From Mucilaginibacter straminoryzae (GTDB taxonomy: Bacteria > Bacteroidota > Bacteroidia > Sphingobacteriales > Sphingobacteriaceae): 64,000 bases of DNA. Both the position numbers and the translations under genes were made by a program. This document shows positions 1 through 8,425 of the stretch, in pieces. The notes under the pieces are model-generated. The model was not told the DNA's origin. It was given only the letters and a program-made list of their open reading frames with translations, and searched no databases. Where the stretch lies: the NCBI RefSeq assembly GCF_022953055.1, contig NZ_JALJEJ010000003.1, positions 248,001-312,000 of the forward strand, written 5' to 3'. Position 1 is the first letter of the stretch. The number at the start of each line of letters is the position of its first letter.

Positions 1-161
1 GCACCGATGGCCCACCAAGTTAATGAACCTTCTGCCAGAAAATATTCCTGTGCATCAAGCTCTTTTGCTCTTCTTTTGTAATAAATGTAGTAGCCGTAAG
101 TAGCCACAATTACAAAGTAAATGAAGAAGACAATAATATCAGCAGTCTGTAATTTACTCAT
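1..161 (-). CDS. Sodium/solute symporter (SSS family), N-terminal part, cut by window edge
   Basis: Only the first 53 codons are present; the gene runs off the left edge. The protein starts with a hydrophobic helix (TADIIVFFIYFVIVATYGYY), then a basic loop (YYKRRAKELDAQEYFLAEGS) and the start of a second helix (LTWWAIG). That pattern, with a helix followed by 'eYFLAgrsltWW', is typical of SGLT/SSS sodium-coupled sugar or polyol transporters. It lies 32 bp after the stop of the DUF5009 gene on the same strand, so it is probably the last or a late gene of the inositol-oxygenase operon. An inositol or sugar-acid substrate would fit the context but is inference. Confidence 0.75.
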   Translation of the reverse strand, partial: MSKLQTADIIVFFIYFVIVATYGYYIYYKRRAKELDAQEYFLAEGSLTWWAIG

Positions 162-193
162 GTATAGGTTTAAACTGGTAAAAATATAACCTT

Positions 194-1444
194 TTATAAC
201 TTAAGGAATAGTTTTCTAAGGTATAAAAATCGCAGTAAGATTAATTGGATTAATAAAACGCCCGTCCACAAAAGCGCGCGCTCCCAAATAGGTGGAGCCA
301 TTTTTACCAATCCGCCAAAGATAAATTGTGATGTAGATAAGAAGTTAACTGCACCATGCGCGGCAAGGTAGATCAAAATAGAATTCGTACCGATCCACAC
401 GAATGGGCGGCACCATTTCTGGATACCAGCAACATCAATAACACCGTAAAAGCACGAAAACAGTAACAAGCTCCATCCCCCGGCGTACAGCGTAAATGAG
501 CTGGTCCACAAGGTTTTGTTGATCGGAAAAATGACGTTCCATGCTAAGCCGATTAAAAGCAGCACAACACCTGCAATAAACATCGTTAGCATTTTTTTTA
601 CTGCGGCTATGTTCTTTGTTCCGGGTAGTAAAAACGTTCCGGTAAATACCCCTAATAAAGCAGTCGCAATAGCAGGTATGGTAGAAAGCAACCCTTCGGG
701 GTCGTATATTTTACGGTGTAACTTACCGGGTAAAAAATGCTGATCGATATAAGAAACCAAGCTACCTTCTTTAGTTAATACACCTGGTCCATGTCCGGGC
801 ACCGGGACTAATGTCAGCAACAGCCAGTAACCAATTAATATTACGGCGAACCATACCATCTGCCATTCTAATTTGCAGTTAAGGTAGATCAGTGCGGCAA
901 AAAAACAACTTAATGCAATTCGGCCAAGTACACTTGCAAAACGCGTATGCTCATACCCCTGGAACTTTAACGCACCGTTAACCACCATTCCCAACAAAAT
1001 CAGCAGCACGGTGCGCTTGATTAATTGCATATAACGGCGACGTTTAACCGCGGGATCAGTAATATTCTTGTAAGAGAAAGGCATAGATACCCCCGCGATA
1101 AATATAAAAAGCGGGAAAATCAGATCGTAAAAGGTAAAACCGTTCCATACCGAATGATGCAATTGGTTGCTGATGCCTACTGCGATCTGCTCGATAAAAG
1201 ATAAACGGCTGTCCGTTGCAATCTGCCAATCAATGGTATTTTGAACGAGGCTATATTTCTGCTTCACCACATCTGCAAAACCGTGAAATATCTCTTCACC
1301 ACTCACGATCCAGAACATATCGAAACCGCGGAGCGCGTCAAGTGAAATCAATCTGGGCTGCTTTAATGCCGATTGTATGGTGGCTGCGCCTTCTGCCATA
1401 GTTGTTTTACGGGTGTTATTTAAATTTAAAGATAGGGTTTGCAA
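194..1444 (-). CDS. DUF5009 / heparan-alpha-glucosaminide N-acetyltransferase-like membrane protein
   Basis: A 416-residue polytopic membrane protein with about ten hydrophobic segments. The N-terminal motif LISLDALRGFDMFWI (about residues 31-45) and the following FYDLIFPLFIFIAGVSMPFS segment are typical of the DUF5009/NagX group, related to HGSNAT transmembrane acetyltransferases that acetylate amino sugars across a membrane. In Bacteroidota these often sit in polysaccharide utilisation loci; their substrates are mostly unknown. The first ATG is at 1444, but a strong intrinsic terminator ends only 12 bp before it. A second ATG at 1399 (residue 16, MAEGAATI) is preceded by a TATCTTTA element and is the more likely start. 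It would then be transcribed partly on its own, with the symporter gene downstream. Confidence 0.75.
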   Translation of the reverse strand: MQTLSLNLNNTRKTTMAEGAATIQSALKQPRLISLDALRGFDMFWIVSGEEIFHGFADVVKQKYSLVQNTIDWQIATDSRLSFIEQIAVGISNQLHHSVWNGFTFYDLIFPLFIFIAGVSMPFSYKNITDPAVKRRRYMQLIKRTVLLILLGMVVNGALKFQGYEHTRFASVLGRIALSCFFAALIYLNCKLEWQMVWFAVILIGYWLLLTLVPVPGHGPGVLTKEGSLVSYIDQHFLPGKLHRKIYDPEGLLSTIPAIATALLGVFTGTFLLPGTKNIAAVKKMLTMFIAGVVLLLIGLAWNVIFPINKTLWTSSFTLYAGGWSLLLFSCFYGVIDVAGIQKWCRPFVWIGTNSILIYLAAHGAVNFLSTSQFIFGGLVKMAPPIWERALLWTGVLLIQLILLRFLYLRKLFLKL

Positions 1445-1456
1445 TAGTTATGCTAT

Positions 1457-1487
1457 AAAAAAACCTCCGGCGCAAGCACCGAAGGTT
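1457..1487 (-). terminator. Intrinsic terminator after SusD gene
   Basis: On the minus strand an 11-bp stem (AACCTTCGGTG / CGCCGGAGGTT, two G-T pairs) with a CTTG tetraloop is followed by seven T. It starts 20 bp after the SusD stop and ends 12 bp before the first ATG of the DUF5009 gene, so it should end or attenuate the MIOX-SusC-SusD transcript. Confidence 0.8.
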
Positions 1488-1507
1488 TTGATAAAGTTGT
1501 TAACGGA

Positions 1508-3184
1508 TTAATTATAACCCGGATTCTGCGTAAGCGTATTATTTGTCTGGAACGCAGAGGTTGGGATCGGGAACAACCTGCGATAGGTGTCAGCGTTGTT
1601 TTTACCCAAGCCCCAGGTACCTTCATATTTTCCGAAACGGATCATGTCATTACGGTGCCATGCTTCCCAAGAAAGCTCGCGGCAACGCTCTGCGTAAATA
1701 TCGTCTAAAGTAACGGCAGATAACGCAGCAGAAGTTGTACGGTTAGCTCTAAGGTTATTCACCAATGATAATGCTGTAGCGCCAAGGGTTGCTGTACCAC
1801 CACGTAAAATTGCTTCCGCTTTCATCAGCAGAATATCTGAGTAGCGGATTACAGGTACGTCATTATTTTGGTTACGGTTAATGGTATTGGTGTAATCCGG
1901 TAAGTATTTAATGTTACGGATACCTGTGTTCCACGCAATTTCGTCATTACCCAGATCAAATGCAGAAGCACCAAGTCTAGAACCGTTATCAACCAAAGGT
2001 TGAATCACCAGCGGGTAAACATAAGTACTACCACCGTCGCTGCCTGTATAAAACTGATCGTAACCTGATTTGGTTGTTTTAACCATGATTGGGGTACCAT
2101 CCTGCCAGTACTGCTGGCCGGTTAACCATTGTTTGTTACGAACATCATTCGGATCATTAAAATTCGCATAGAATTGGGCGGTTGTCATTCTTGGTCCGCT
2201 TGGCATGTTATTCACTAAACCATTACCTGAGCTTTGGTTCATTACCGGATCTGTGAAACCACCCGGCGTAGAGCCAGAATAAAGGTACCTGATACCCAGG
2301 TTACGGTTCAAATCATAACGTGCGTAGATCATGTTACCGCCGTTGGTAGAGGCGTCATAAGGAATTGCAAAAATGAACTCCTTTTGACCAGGACCGTTTG
2401 TTGGATAGAACATCTGCATGTAAGTAGATGCAGGCTCTAAACCATATAATCCCGAACTGATCACCTGATCACAAGCAGCGATACAATCGTTATAACGCGG
2501 AGTACCAGTGTAAACTTGGGCGTTCAGGTACAGTTTAGCCAGCAGTGCATAAGCAAAATATTGGGTTGGTCTTCCGTAAGTGGTAATACCTGAAGTAGTG
2601 CTTAGGTTAGGAAGGTTTGTTTTTAACTCCTTTTCTACAAATTCAAATACTTTGGCACGTGGCGTAGTTGGTTTCAGTCCTTTCTCGCCATACAAGGTGT
2701 CTAACGGCACGTTACCAAAGTTGTCCAGCATAATGTAGTAAGCAAGCGCACGTACAGTCTTTATTTCTGCAATCGTGGTAGTTTTTGCCTGACTTGCTGG
2801 CAGGTCTTTCAATACCGCTACGGTTTGATTAACAACGCCAATCAAGTTAGATGCATAATACCATAACGCGTTCACGCCAGCGTTATCCTTTGTCCAGGTA
2901 TGGCGGTGCAATTCCAGGTAACGGTTACCGTCTAACCAGTTACCTCCGAATACTGCCAGAACAGACTCGTCTGTGGTTAAGCTTTGCGAGAACCAGTAGC
3001 TACCTGCAAAATCGCTTCTTAATGCAATATATACCGGACCAGAAGCTGCAACTATCTGAGCTTGTGTTTTTGGGAAAACGTCCGGTGTAAGTTCCGTATT
3101 TACCGGAACATCAAGTTTGTGACACGATGTGAAAATTGTAACCGCTGACAGCAAGCTAACAATTCCAAAAAATATCTTTTTCAT
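1508..3184 (-). CDS. SusD/RagB-family glycan-binding lipoprotein (locus 1)
   Basis: 558 residues. A lipoprotein signal (MKKIFFGIVSLLSAVTIFTSC) puts Cys21 at the lipidation site, so it is a surface-exposed outer-membrane lipoprotein. The tetratricopeptide-like SusD fold shows in the N-terminal helices (KTTTIAEIKTVRALAYYIMLDNFGNVPLD, quoted in part: EIKTVRALAYY) and in the C-terminal motifs PVIRYSDILLMKAEA, ERCRELSWEAWHRNDMIRFG and RRLFPIPTSA. SusD proteins cap the SusC transporter and capture oligosaccharide. It follows its SusC partner by 20 bp and is followed by an intrinsic terminator. The actual ligand cannot be read from sequence; the adjacent inositol oxygenase hints at an inositol-bearing or uronate-related glycan. 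Confidence 0.95.
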   Translation of the reverse strand: MKKIFFGIVSLLSAVTIFTSCHKLDVPVNTELTPDVFPKTQAQIVAASGPVYIALRSDFAGSYWFSQSLTTDESVLAVFGGNWLDGNRYLELHRHTWTKDNAGVNALWYYASNLIGVVNQTVAVLKDLPASQAKTTTIAEIKTVRALAYYIMLDNFGNVPLDTLYGEKGLKPTTPRAKVFEFVEKELKTNLPNLSTTSGITTYGRPTQYFAYALLAKLYLNAQVYTGTPRYNDCIAACDQVISSGLYGLEPASTYMQMFYPTNGPGQKEFIFAIPYDASTNGGNMIYARYDLNRNLGIRYLYSGSTPGGFTDPVMNQSSGNGLVNNMPSGPRMTTAQFYANFNDPNDVRNKQWLTGQQYWQDGTPIMVKTTKSGYDQFYTGSDGGSTYVYPLVIQPLVDNGSRLGASAFDLGNDEIAWNTGIRNIKYLPDYTNTINRNQNNDVPVIRYSDILLMKAEAILRGGTATLGATALSLVNNLRANRTTSAALSAVTLDDIYAERCRELSWEAWHRNDMIRFGKYEGTWGLGKNNADTYRRLFPIPTSAFQTNNTLTQNPGYN

Positions 3185-3204
3185 ATCCTTCTCGTCTTTA
3201 TTAA

Positions 3205-6200
3205 TTAGAGTGTTACGTTAATGCCCAGCAGGAAGGTGCGGGTTTTAGGATAAAAGTTGTTATAATCTACACCTGGAGCAATCCCCCCCTGGTTAACTTC
3301 CGGATCGATACCTTTATATTTAGTAATAGTGAAAATGTTGTTTCCGGTAACATATAACCTAACTGAACTTACATTTTTAATTACTTTATCAAAGGTATAT
3401 CCTAAGGTTGCATTATCTAAACGTACATAAGAACCATTTTCCAGGTAACGGTCAGAATAATAAGAATTGAACACGTCTGATATCTTATCGCCCGATGCAC
3501 TGTTCAGGATGTTGTTCTGTGTAGCATTGGCAGTGTAAGATAAATCTGCGCGGGTAGCGTTATAAATCTTATTGCCAAATGTACCTCTCAGGAACACGTT
3601 CAGATCAAATCTTTTGTATTTGAAGGTGTTGGCCCATCCAAGAATTACTTTTGGTTGTGCATTTCCTGTGTAGAAGTAATCAGTACCTTGCGCCGGTGCT
3701 GTAGTAGTACTACCATCCTTCCTGTAGAATAAAGACTTACCGTTGGCGTCTTTACCTGCATATTTGTATGTAAAGAACTGACCTACCGGATATCCTGTTT
3801 TTAACAACTGGACGGTTGCTCCTGATTGACCAGGACCTTCAGGCGAGGAGTATCGAACCGAATCTGTGCTTCCGTAAGGGCTTTGCAGGCTGGTAATCTT
3901 GTTTTTGTTCATCGCCATGGTAACCGAGCTTGACCAGCTGAAATCTTTTAATTTTACCGGAGATGCATTTAAAGCCACTTCGACACCCTTGTTATTGATA
4001 CCACCGGCGTTTGTATAGATACGACCACCAGGTACCATCGCTGGTGAAACGCTAAAGAGGAACAACATGTCTGATGTATTCTTATCATAAACGTCGACAC
4101 TACCAGACAGTTTACCCTTCAATATAGAGAAGTCAACACCGATATCTTTTTGAGAGGTACGCTCCCATTTTAAATCAGCGTTTGCAGCTTGTTGAGGGCC
4201 AAAAGCTCCTACAAAAGGGCCAGCGTAATAAAATACGTCTTGCCTTGTGTAAAGTAATTGCGAATTGTAAGCACCAATACCAGATGAATTACCGGTAACA
4301 CCATAGCTCACGCGTAATTTCAGATCGTCGAACAGGCTTTGATTTTTCATGAAGCCTTCTTCAATAATACGCCATGAAGCGCCTACTGAAGGGAAGTAGC
4401 CCCACCTGTTGTTTGCACCAAAAGTAGAACTGCCATCTCTTCTGATAGATGCTTGCAGCAGGTATTTTTGCTTATAGTTATAATTTAGCCTGAAGAAATC
4501 AGAGATCAGCAACGTGCGCTGATAGGTTAAACTATTACCGAGGTTGATACGGTAAGTAGGGATAGCATAAGGTACACCTGCAGATAAATTTTGAAAACCG
4601 ATGTTGTCTGCAGGGAAGTTTGTGCTCGAAGCCTGAAAACCTTCACCTATTACATAATCCTGATACGAATAGCCTAACACCGCGTTTAAATTGTGGTCGC
4701 CTAACTGTTTATCCCAGGTTAGGAAAGTTTCAATGTTTTTAAATGTGTTAGAATAATCGTTGCGAAGCGCAGAACCATTTGTACCAAAGGTATTTCCGAT
4801 TAATGTGTGCGAAATATAAAGTCCGGGATCAGGATTGTTATAGAAGTTAGACGTCGGGTATTTACCAAAGTAGCTGCTATAGTACTCGCCGTGTAAAGCT
4901 GAGGTTTTCTGGTAAGAAAGGTTTACGTTGTATTTCAAACCGAAAGGCAATTTCAGTTCAGTTACAAAACTCCCCATCAGGGTATTATACTTGGTGTTAT
5001 CCTGTGCATTATTGATTATCGCTACAGGGTTGAAATAACCAGGTATTGCCAGGTTCTCGAAATAGCTTCCGTCCGCATTGGTAACAGGCGACATTGGCAG
5101 GCGCTTAGCAGCCTGTAGCAATACGATGTTCTGCAATGGCGTATTGTTTGCATTGCTTACCGAATTTGAAACGTTGATATTGAATCTTAATTTGTCATTC
5201 CAGGTGTATTGATCTATGTTCAAACGTCCGATCACGCGCTCAAGGGAGCTGGCGTCAAGGATACCTTGTTTTTTGAAATAGTTTAAGCTACCCGAATAAG
5301 TGCCGTGCTCGCCACCGCCAGACAGGGAAAGGTTATGATTTTGCGAATAGGCTGTAGTACGTTCAATCGCTTTCATCCAGTCCACATTAGCTCCCGCATC
5401 ATTAGTACCTGCAATAACGGTTCCGTTCGCTTTAGCATAAGCACGCAGTTGGTCAGCATTCATCAGATCAAGTGTATTGCTTACTTTTTCGATACCTGCA
5501 TAACCGCTGTAAGCCACTTGCGACTGGCCTTTTTTACCACGCTTGGTAGTGACCATGATCACACCGCTGGCAGCACGGTTACCATAAATAGCAGTCGCTG
5601 CGGCGTCCTTCAATACGTCAATAGAAACGATGTCAGCTGGGGCAACAGTTGTAATATCGCCATTTGGTATCCCATCAATTACATAGAATGGACCGCCGGG
5701 GCTATTAACGGTAGAAGCACCACGCAAAATAACGGCCGCAGGTTTATTAGGGTCACCGCTGGCAGTGATGTTTAAGCCGGGTACTTTACCTTGCAACAAC
5801 TGACCAACGTCTGCAATAGCACCCTGGTTCAAGTTTTCTGCTTTAACAGAACTTATAGAACTGGAAAGTGTTTTTCGAGAGCTGGTACCATAACCTACTA
5901 CAACAATCTCTTTTAAAGAGGTGTTGGCATCGGTTAATTGAATTTTGTAATTCTTTTCGCCGGTAACAGGTACTTCTTTCGCAGTGTAACCGACAGAAGT
6001 GATTACCAGCACCTCGCCTGCTTTGGCCTGAATGCTGAAAGTACCATTTACAGTGGTTGAAACTGCTCTGGTGGTACCTTTAACTTTTACCGTTGCTCCG
6101 GGAATGGTTTCACCTTTAGAATCTGACACTATACCAGTAATACGGGTGTCTGGTTGGGCAAAGGCGGTTTGAAAAATGAAAATAAATGACAATAGTAGGG

Positions 6201-6249
6201 CTACCGAGGACTTGAATAAGCCCCCGCCACGTTTTAGGTTAAATCTCAT
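3205..6249 (-). CDS. SusC/RagA-family TonB-dependent outer-membrane transporter (locus 1)
   Basis: 1014 residues with a signal peptide ending near AFAQ (residue 32). A carboxypeptidase-like regulatory domain (about 35-110, ITGIVSDSKGETIPGATVKV) is followed by the linker LKEIVVVGYG and a plug domain (about 120-235, with the conserved FYVIDGIP and IDVLKDAAATAIYG motifs). The rest is a 22-strand barrel ending in FLLGINVTL with a terminal hydrophobic residue, as expected of barrel proteins. It imports oligosaccharides with its SusD partner using TonB energy. It lies 45 bp downstream of the inositol oxygenase on the same strand, so the two are probably co-transcribed. Confidence 0.95.
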   Translation of the reverse strand: MRFNLKRGGGLFKSSVALLLSFIFIFQTAFAQPDTRITGIVSDSKGETIPGATVKVKGTTRAVSTTVNGTFSIQAKAGEVLVITSVGYTAKEVPVTGEKNYKIQLTDANTSLKEIVVVGYGTSSRKTLSSSISSVKAENLNQGAIADVGQLLQGKVPGLNITASGDPNKPAAVILRGASTVNSPGGPFYVIDGIPNGDITTVAPADIVSIDVLKDAAATAIYGNRAASGVIMVTTKRGKKGQSQVAYSGYAGIEKVSNTLDLMNADQLRAYAKANGTVIAGTNDAGANVDWMKAIERTTAYSQNHNLSLSGGGEHGTYSGSLNYFKKQGILDASSLERVIGRLNIDQYTWNDKLRFNINVSNSVSNANNTPLQNIVLLQAAKRLPMSPVTNADGSYFENLAIPGYFNPVAIINNAQDNTKYNTLMGSFVTELKLPFGLKYNVNLSYQKTSALHGEYYSSYFGKYPTSNFYNNPDPGLYISHTLIGNTFGTNGSALRNDYSNTFKNIETFLTWDKQLGDHNLNAVLGYSYQDYVIGEGFQASSTNFPADNIGFQNLSAGVPYAIPTYRINLGNSLTYQRTLLISDFFRLNYNYKQKYLLQASIRRDGSSTFGANNRWGYFPSVGASWRIIEEGFMKNQSLFDDLKLRVSYGVTGNSSGIGAYNSQLLYTRQDVFYYAGPFVGAFGPQQAANADLKWERTSQKDIGVDFSILKGKLSGSVDVYDKNTSDMLFLFSVSPAMVPGGRIYTNAGGINNKGVEVALNASPVKLKDFSWSSSVTMAMNKNKITSLQSPYGSTDSVRYSSPEGPGQSGATVQLLKTGYPVGQFFTYKYAGKDANGKSLFYRKDGSTTTAPAQGTDYFYTGNAQPKVILGWANTFKYKRFDLNVFLRGTFGNKIYNATRADLSYTANATQNNILNSASGDKISDVFNSYYSDRYLENGSYVRLDNATLGYTFDKVIKNVSSVRLYVTGNNIFTITKYKGIDPEVNQGGIAPGVDYNNFYPKTRTFLLGINVTL

Positions 6250-6294
6250 AATTTCACGTAAATTTTAGTTCATATATATATTGGCTTAATGGTT

Positions 6295-7185
6295 TTAAAA
6301 CTTAAGCGTTGCCGGCAGGTACTTCGCTACCAGGTCTTCGTAATACGGCCTTAATTCTTCCCAGCTCTTTTGATTCGGATTTTTAGAATACAGATCATAC
6401 GGATTGAACAGATTAACCCATTTGAACATCTCCTGATCATGGTCATTCATCAAATGATTGTACGCATGTTCGCGATGCTGCGAATAGAAGGAATGATAAC
6501 GAAGCATGTATAAACCCGGCTCCGGAATATAGTTTTTCATCATATGGTAAACGTACTCATCATGTCCCCATGACATATGCACGTTATCCAGCCCGCAGTT
6601 GGGGGTATAAACACCATATTTGGTATTGTATCGTTCGTCATTAAAATCGGGATTCTCTTTAAAAAACTGCGAGTATACGATTTTGTCAGAGAATGCACAA
6701 CCTACCGGGAAAGTATCGCCTACTACGGCCCATTGCGGTTCGCCGAAAAGGCACAACACTTTTCCCATGTCGTGGATCAGCCCTACCAGCACCATCCAGT
6801 CTGGGTGGCCGTCGTTGCGGATAGCTTCAGAGGTTTGCAAAAGATGCTGCATTTGGTCCAGGTCTGTATCCGGGTCAGAATCGTCAACTAACTGATTAAG
6901 AAAATCAAACGCATCCCATATCGGCATTTCTTTACGATCAAACTTCAGAAAATCTGCTTTATGTTCTACCACAAAATCATAAGTCTGATACAAGTGATTG
7001 AGGCGGTAGAATTCACGTACTCCGTCTTTTTCTGTTTCCTGATAATTTCTGAATTCCTCGGCTTTCTTGTCCTCATTGATTTGTGCCGGATCTGGATATC
7101 TTTTTAAGATATCTTCCTCCCACTCATCAAGATTTGCAAGCGGTGATGGATTAACACCCTCAGTAGTTTTGTTTATAGACTCCAT
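6295..7185 (-). CDS. Inositol oxygenase (MIOX family)
   Basis: 296 residues, close to the 285 of mammalian MIOX. The family is a di-iron enzyme that cleaves myo-inositol with O2 to D-glucuronate. All six expected iron ligands are visible: His114 (MQHLLQT), His138 and Asp139 (GLIHDMGK), His208 (SWGHDEY), His231 (RYHSFY) and Asp264 (NPYDLY). MIOX is common in eukaryotes and less so in bacteria. There is no signal peptide, so it acts in the cytoplasm. It is the first gene of a unit with SusC and SusD and is divergent from a LacI regulator, with a candidate operator 117 bp upstream. This suggests that inositol is a released product or an inducer of the locus. Confidence 0.93.
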   Translation of the reverse strand: MESINKTTEGVNPSPLANLDEWEEDILKRYPDPAQINEDKKAEEFRNYQETEKDGVREFYRLNHLYQTYDFVVEHKADFLKFDRKEMPIWDAFDFLNQLVDDSDPDTDLDQMQHLLQTSEAIRNDGHPDWMVLVGLIHDMGKVLCLFGEPQWAVVGDTFPVGCAFSDKIVYSQFFKENPDFNDERYNTKYGVYTPNCGLDNVHMSWGHDEYVYHMMKNYIPEPGLYMLRYHSFYSQHREHAYNHLMNDHDQEMFKWVNLFNPYDLYSKNPNQKSWEELRPYYEDLVAKYLPATLKF

Positions 7186-7301
7186 TCTTCAGTAAATTGG
7201 ATCTAACGTTATCTCGTTGTAAGAAATTGGTTAGATTAGTAATTGGTTTACGTTTTAAAGTTGATTATTTTATCGATCAGATTTCCTGTTTAGTAAAGGA
7301 A

Positions 7302-7321
7302 AATTTACGTAAACGATTAAG
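7302..7321. promoter_or_regulatory. Candidate LacI-family operator between MIOX and LacI genes
   Basis: AATTTACGTAAACGATTAAG lies in the 206-bp divergent region, 117 bp upstream of the inositol oxygenase start and 71 bp upstream of the LacI start. Its core TAAACGATTA is a near-palindrome centred on CG, as usual for LacI-family operators. An 18/20 copy occurs at 12430-12449, also about 110 bp upstream of a minus-strand gene and in the same orientation. Confidence 0.5.
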
Positions 7322-7391
7322 TTAACTGTAAAACCGACATTTTATATCTATATTTTCCGATTATTTCAATTTGCCGTAACCGTATTTTAGT

Positions 7392-8417
7392 ATGGGGAAT
7401 GTTACCATCAAATTATTAGCTGAACGTCTTAATGTATCTACCGCCACTATTTCAAAAGCACTGTGTGACAGTCATGAAATTAGCGAGCAGACCAAACAAA
7501 AAGTGTTAGAATTGGCGAGAGAGTTAAACTACATACCCAATGCTTATGCAAGTAGTTTAAGACGAAACAGAAGCCAGACCATCGCCGTGCTGATACCCGA
7601 AGTGGCAGACAGCTTCTTCTCGCTTGCTTTGAACGGCATAGAAGAGGTGGCACTACAGCGGGGTTACCATACGTTAATTTACATGACCCACGAAAAGCTG
7701 GAAAGGGAAAAGGCCATATTGAAGGAATTATCCGGCGGGCGCGTAGATGGTGTAATAATGTCTGTTACAGCTGAAACTGATTCTTTTGAACACATTCATA
7801 ATTTCAGTAGGCAGTTGCCGGTGGTATTCTTTGACCGCGTTTGCCCTGATCTGAATACCGCAAAAATCACGACAAATGATTTCGAGTGTGGCTATCTGGC
7901 TACGAAGCATTTAATAGAAGCCGGATGCAGGAAGATCGTCCTGCTGGCTGTATCTAACAGCCTTTCTATTATGTCTGAACGCAGTATGGGCTTCAACAAG
8001 GCAATTAAAGATTTTGACCTGAATGAAAATGATTGCCGTATTGTTTACTGCGGCGAAGACGCGGTGTATAATTATCAATTGATAAAGGAGTTGATGCAGG
8101 GAACCAACCGCCCGGACGGCATATTGGCAACTGTTGAAAAACTAACGACCGAAATTTACCTGGCCTGTAACCACCTGTCAATCAATATTCCGAGGCAGGT
8201 AAAAGTTGTATGTTTTTCTAACCAGGCCTCAGCCGTGATCCTGAACCCAAGCCTGACTACCATTACACAACCTGCTTTTGAAATGGGGAAAACGGCTGCT
8301 ACAGCACTTTTAAAAGCTTTAAAGAATAACAGCCTTGTACTGGCAGAAGAAAGCATGGTAATACCCTCTGCGCTGAATATCAGAAGTTCAACATCCGTTG
8401 CTGTACAAACTTATTAA
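7392..8417 (+). CDS. LacI-family transcriptional regulator
   Basis: 341 residues. The N-terminal helix-turn-helix (residues 4-27, ITIKLLAERLNVSTATISKAL-like) is followed by the hinge helix region NAYASSLRR and a periplasmic-binding-protein-like sensor domain (about 60-335: TIAVLIPEVADSFF, GRVDGVIMS, VVFFDRV, ECGYLATKHLIEAGCRKIVLL, TTITQPAFEMGKTAATALL). It is divergent from the inositol oxygenase operon and convergent with GH92, 8 bp from it. It probably controls both the oxygenase-SusCD unit and the GH28-GH92 unit, because a near-identical 20-bp site precedes each. The effector is unknown; inositol, glucuronate or a released sugar are possible. Confidence 0.93.
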   Translation: MGNVTIKLLAERLNVSTATISKALCDSHEISEQTKQKVLELARELNYIPNAYASSLRRNRSQTIAVLIPEVADSFFSLALNGIEEVALQRGYHTLIYMTHEKLEREKAILKELSGGRVDGVIMSVTAETDSFEHIHNFSRQLPVVFFDRVCPDLNTAKITTNDFECGYLATKHLIEAGCRKIVLLAVSNSLSIMSERSMGFNKAIKDFDLNENDCRIVYCGEDAVYNYQLIKELMQGTNRPDGILATVEKLTTEIYLACNHLSINIPRQVKVVCFSNQASAVILNPSLTTITQPAFEMGKTAATALLKALKNNSLVLAEESMVIPSALNIRSSTSVAVQTY

Positions 8418-8425
8418 AACAGATA

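Noticed and set aside
5305..5775. 156-codon open frame on the plus strand
   Set aside because: Antisense to the SusC plug domain; its length follows from codon bias of the real gene.
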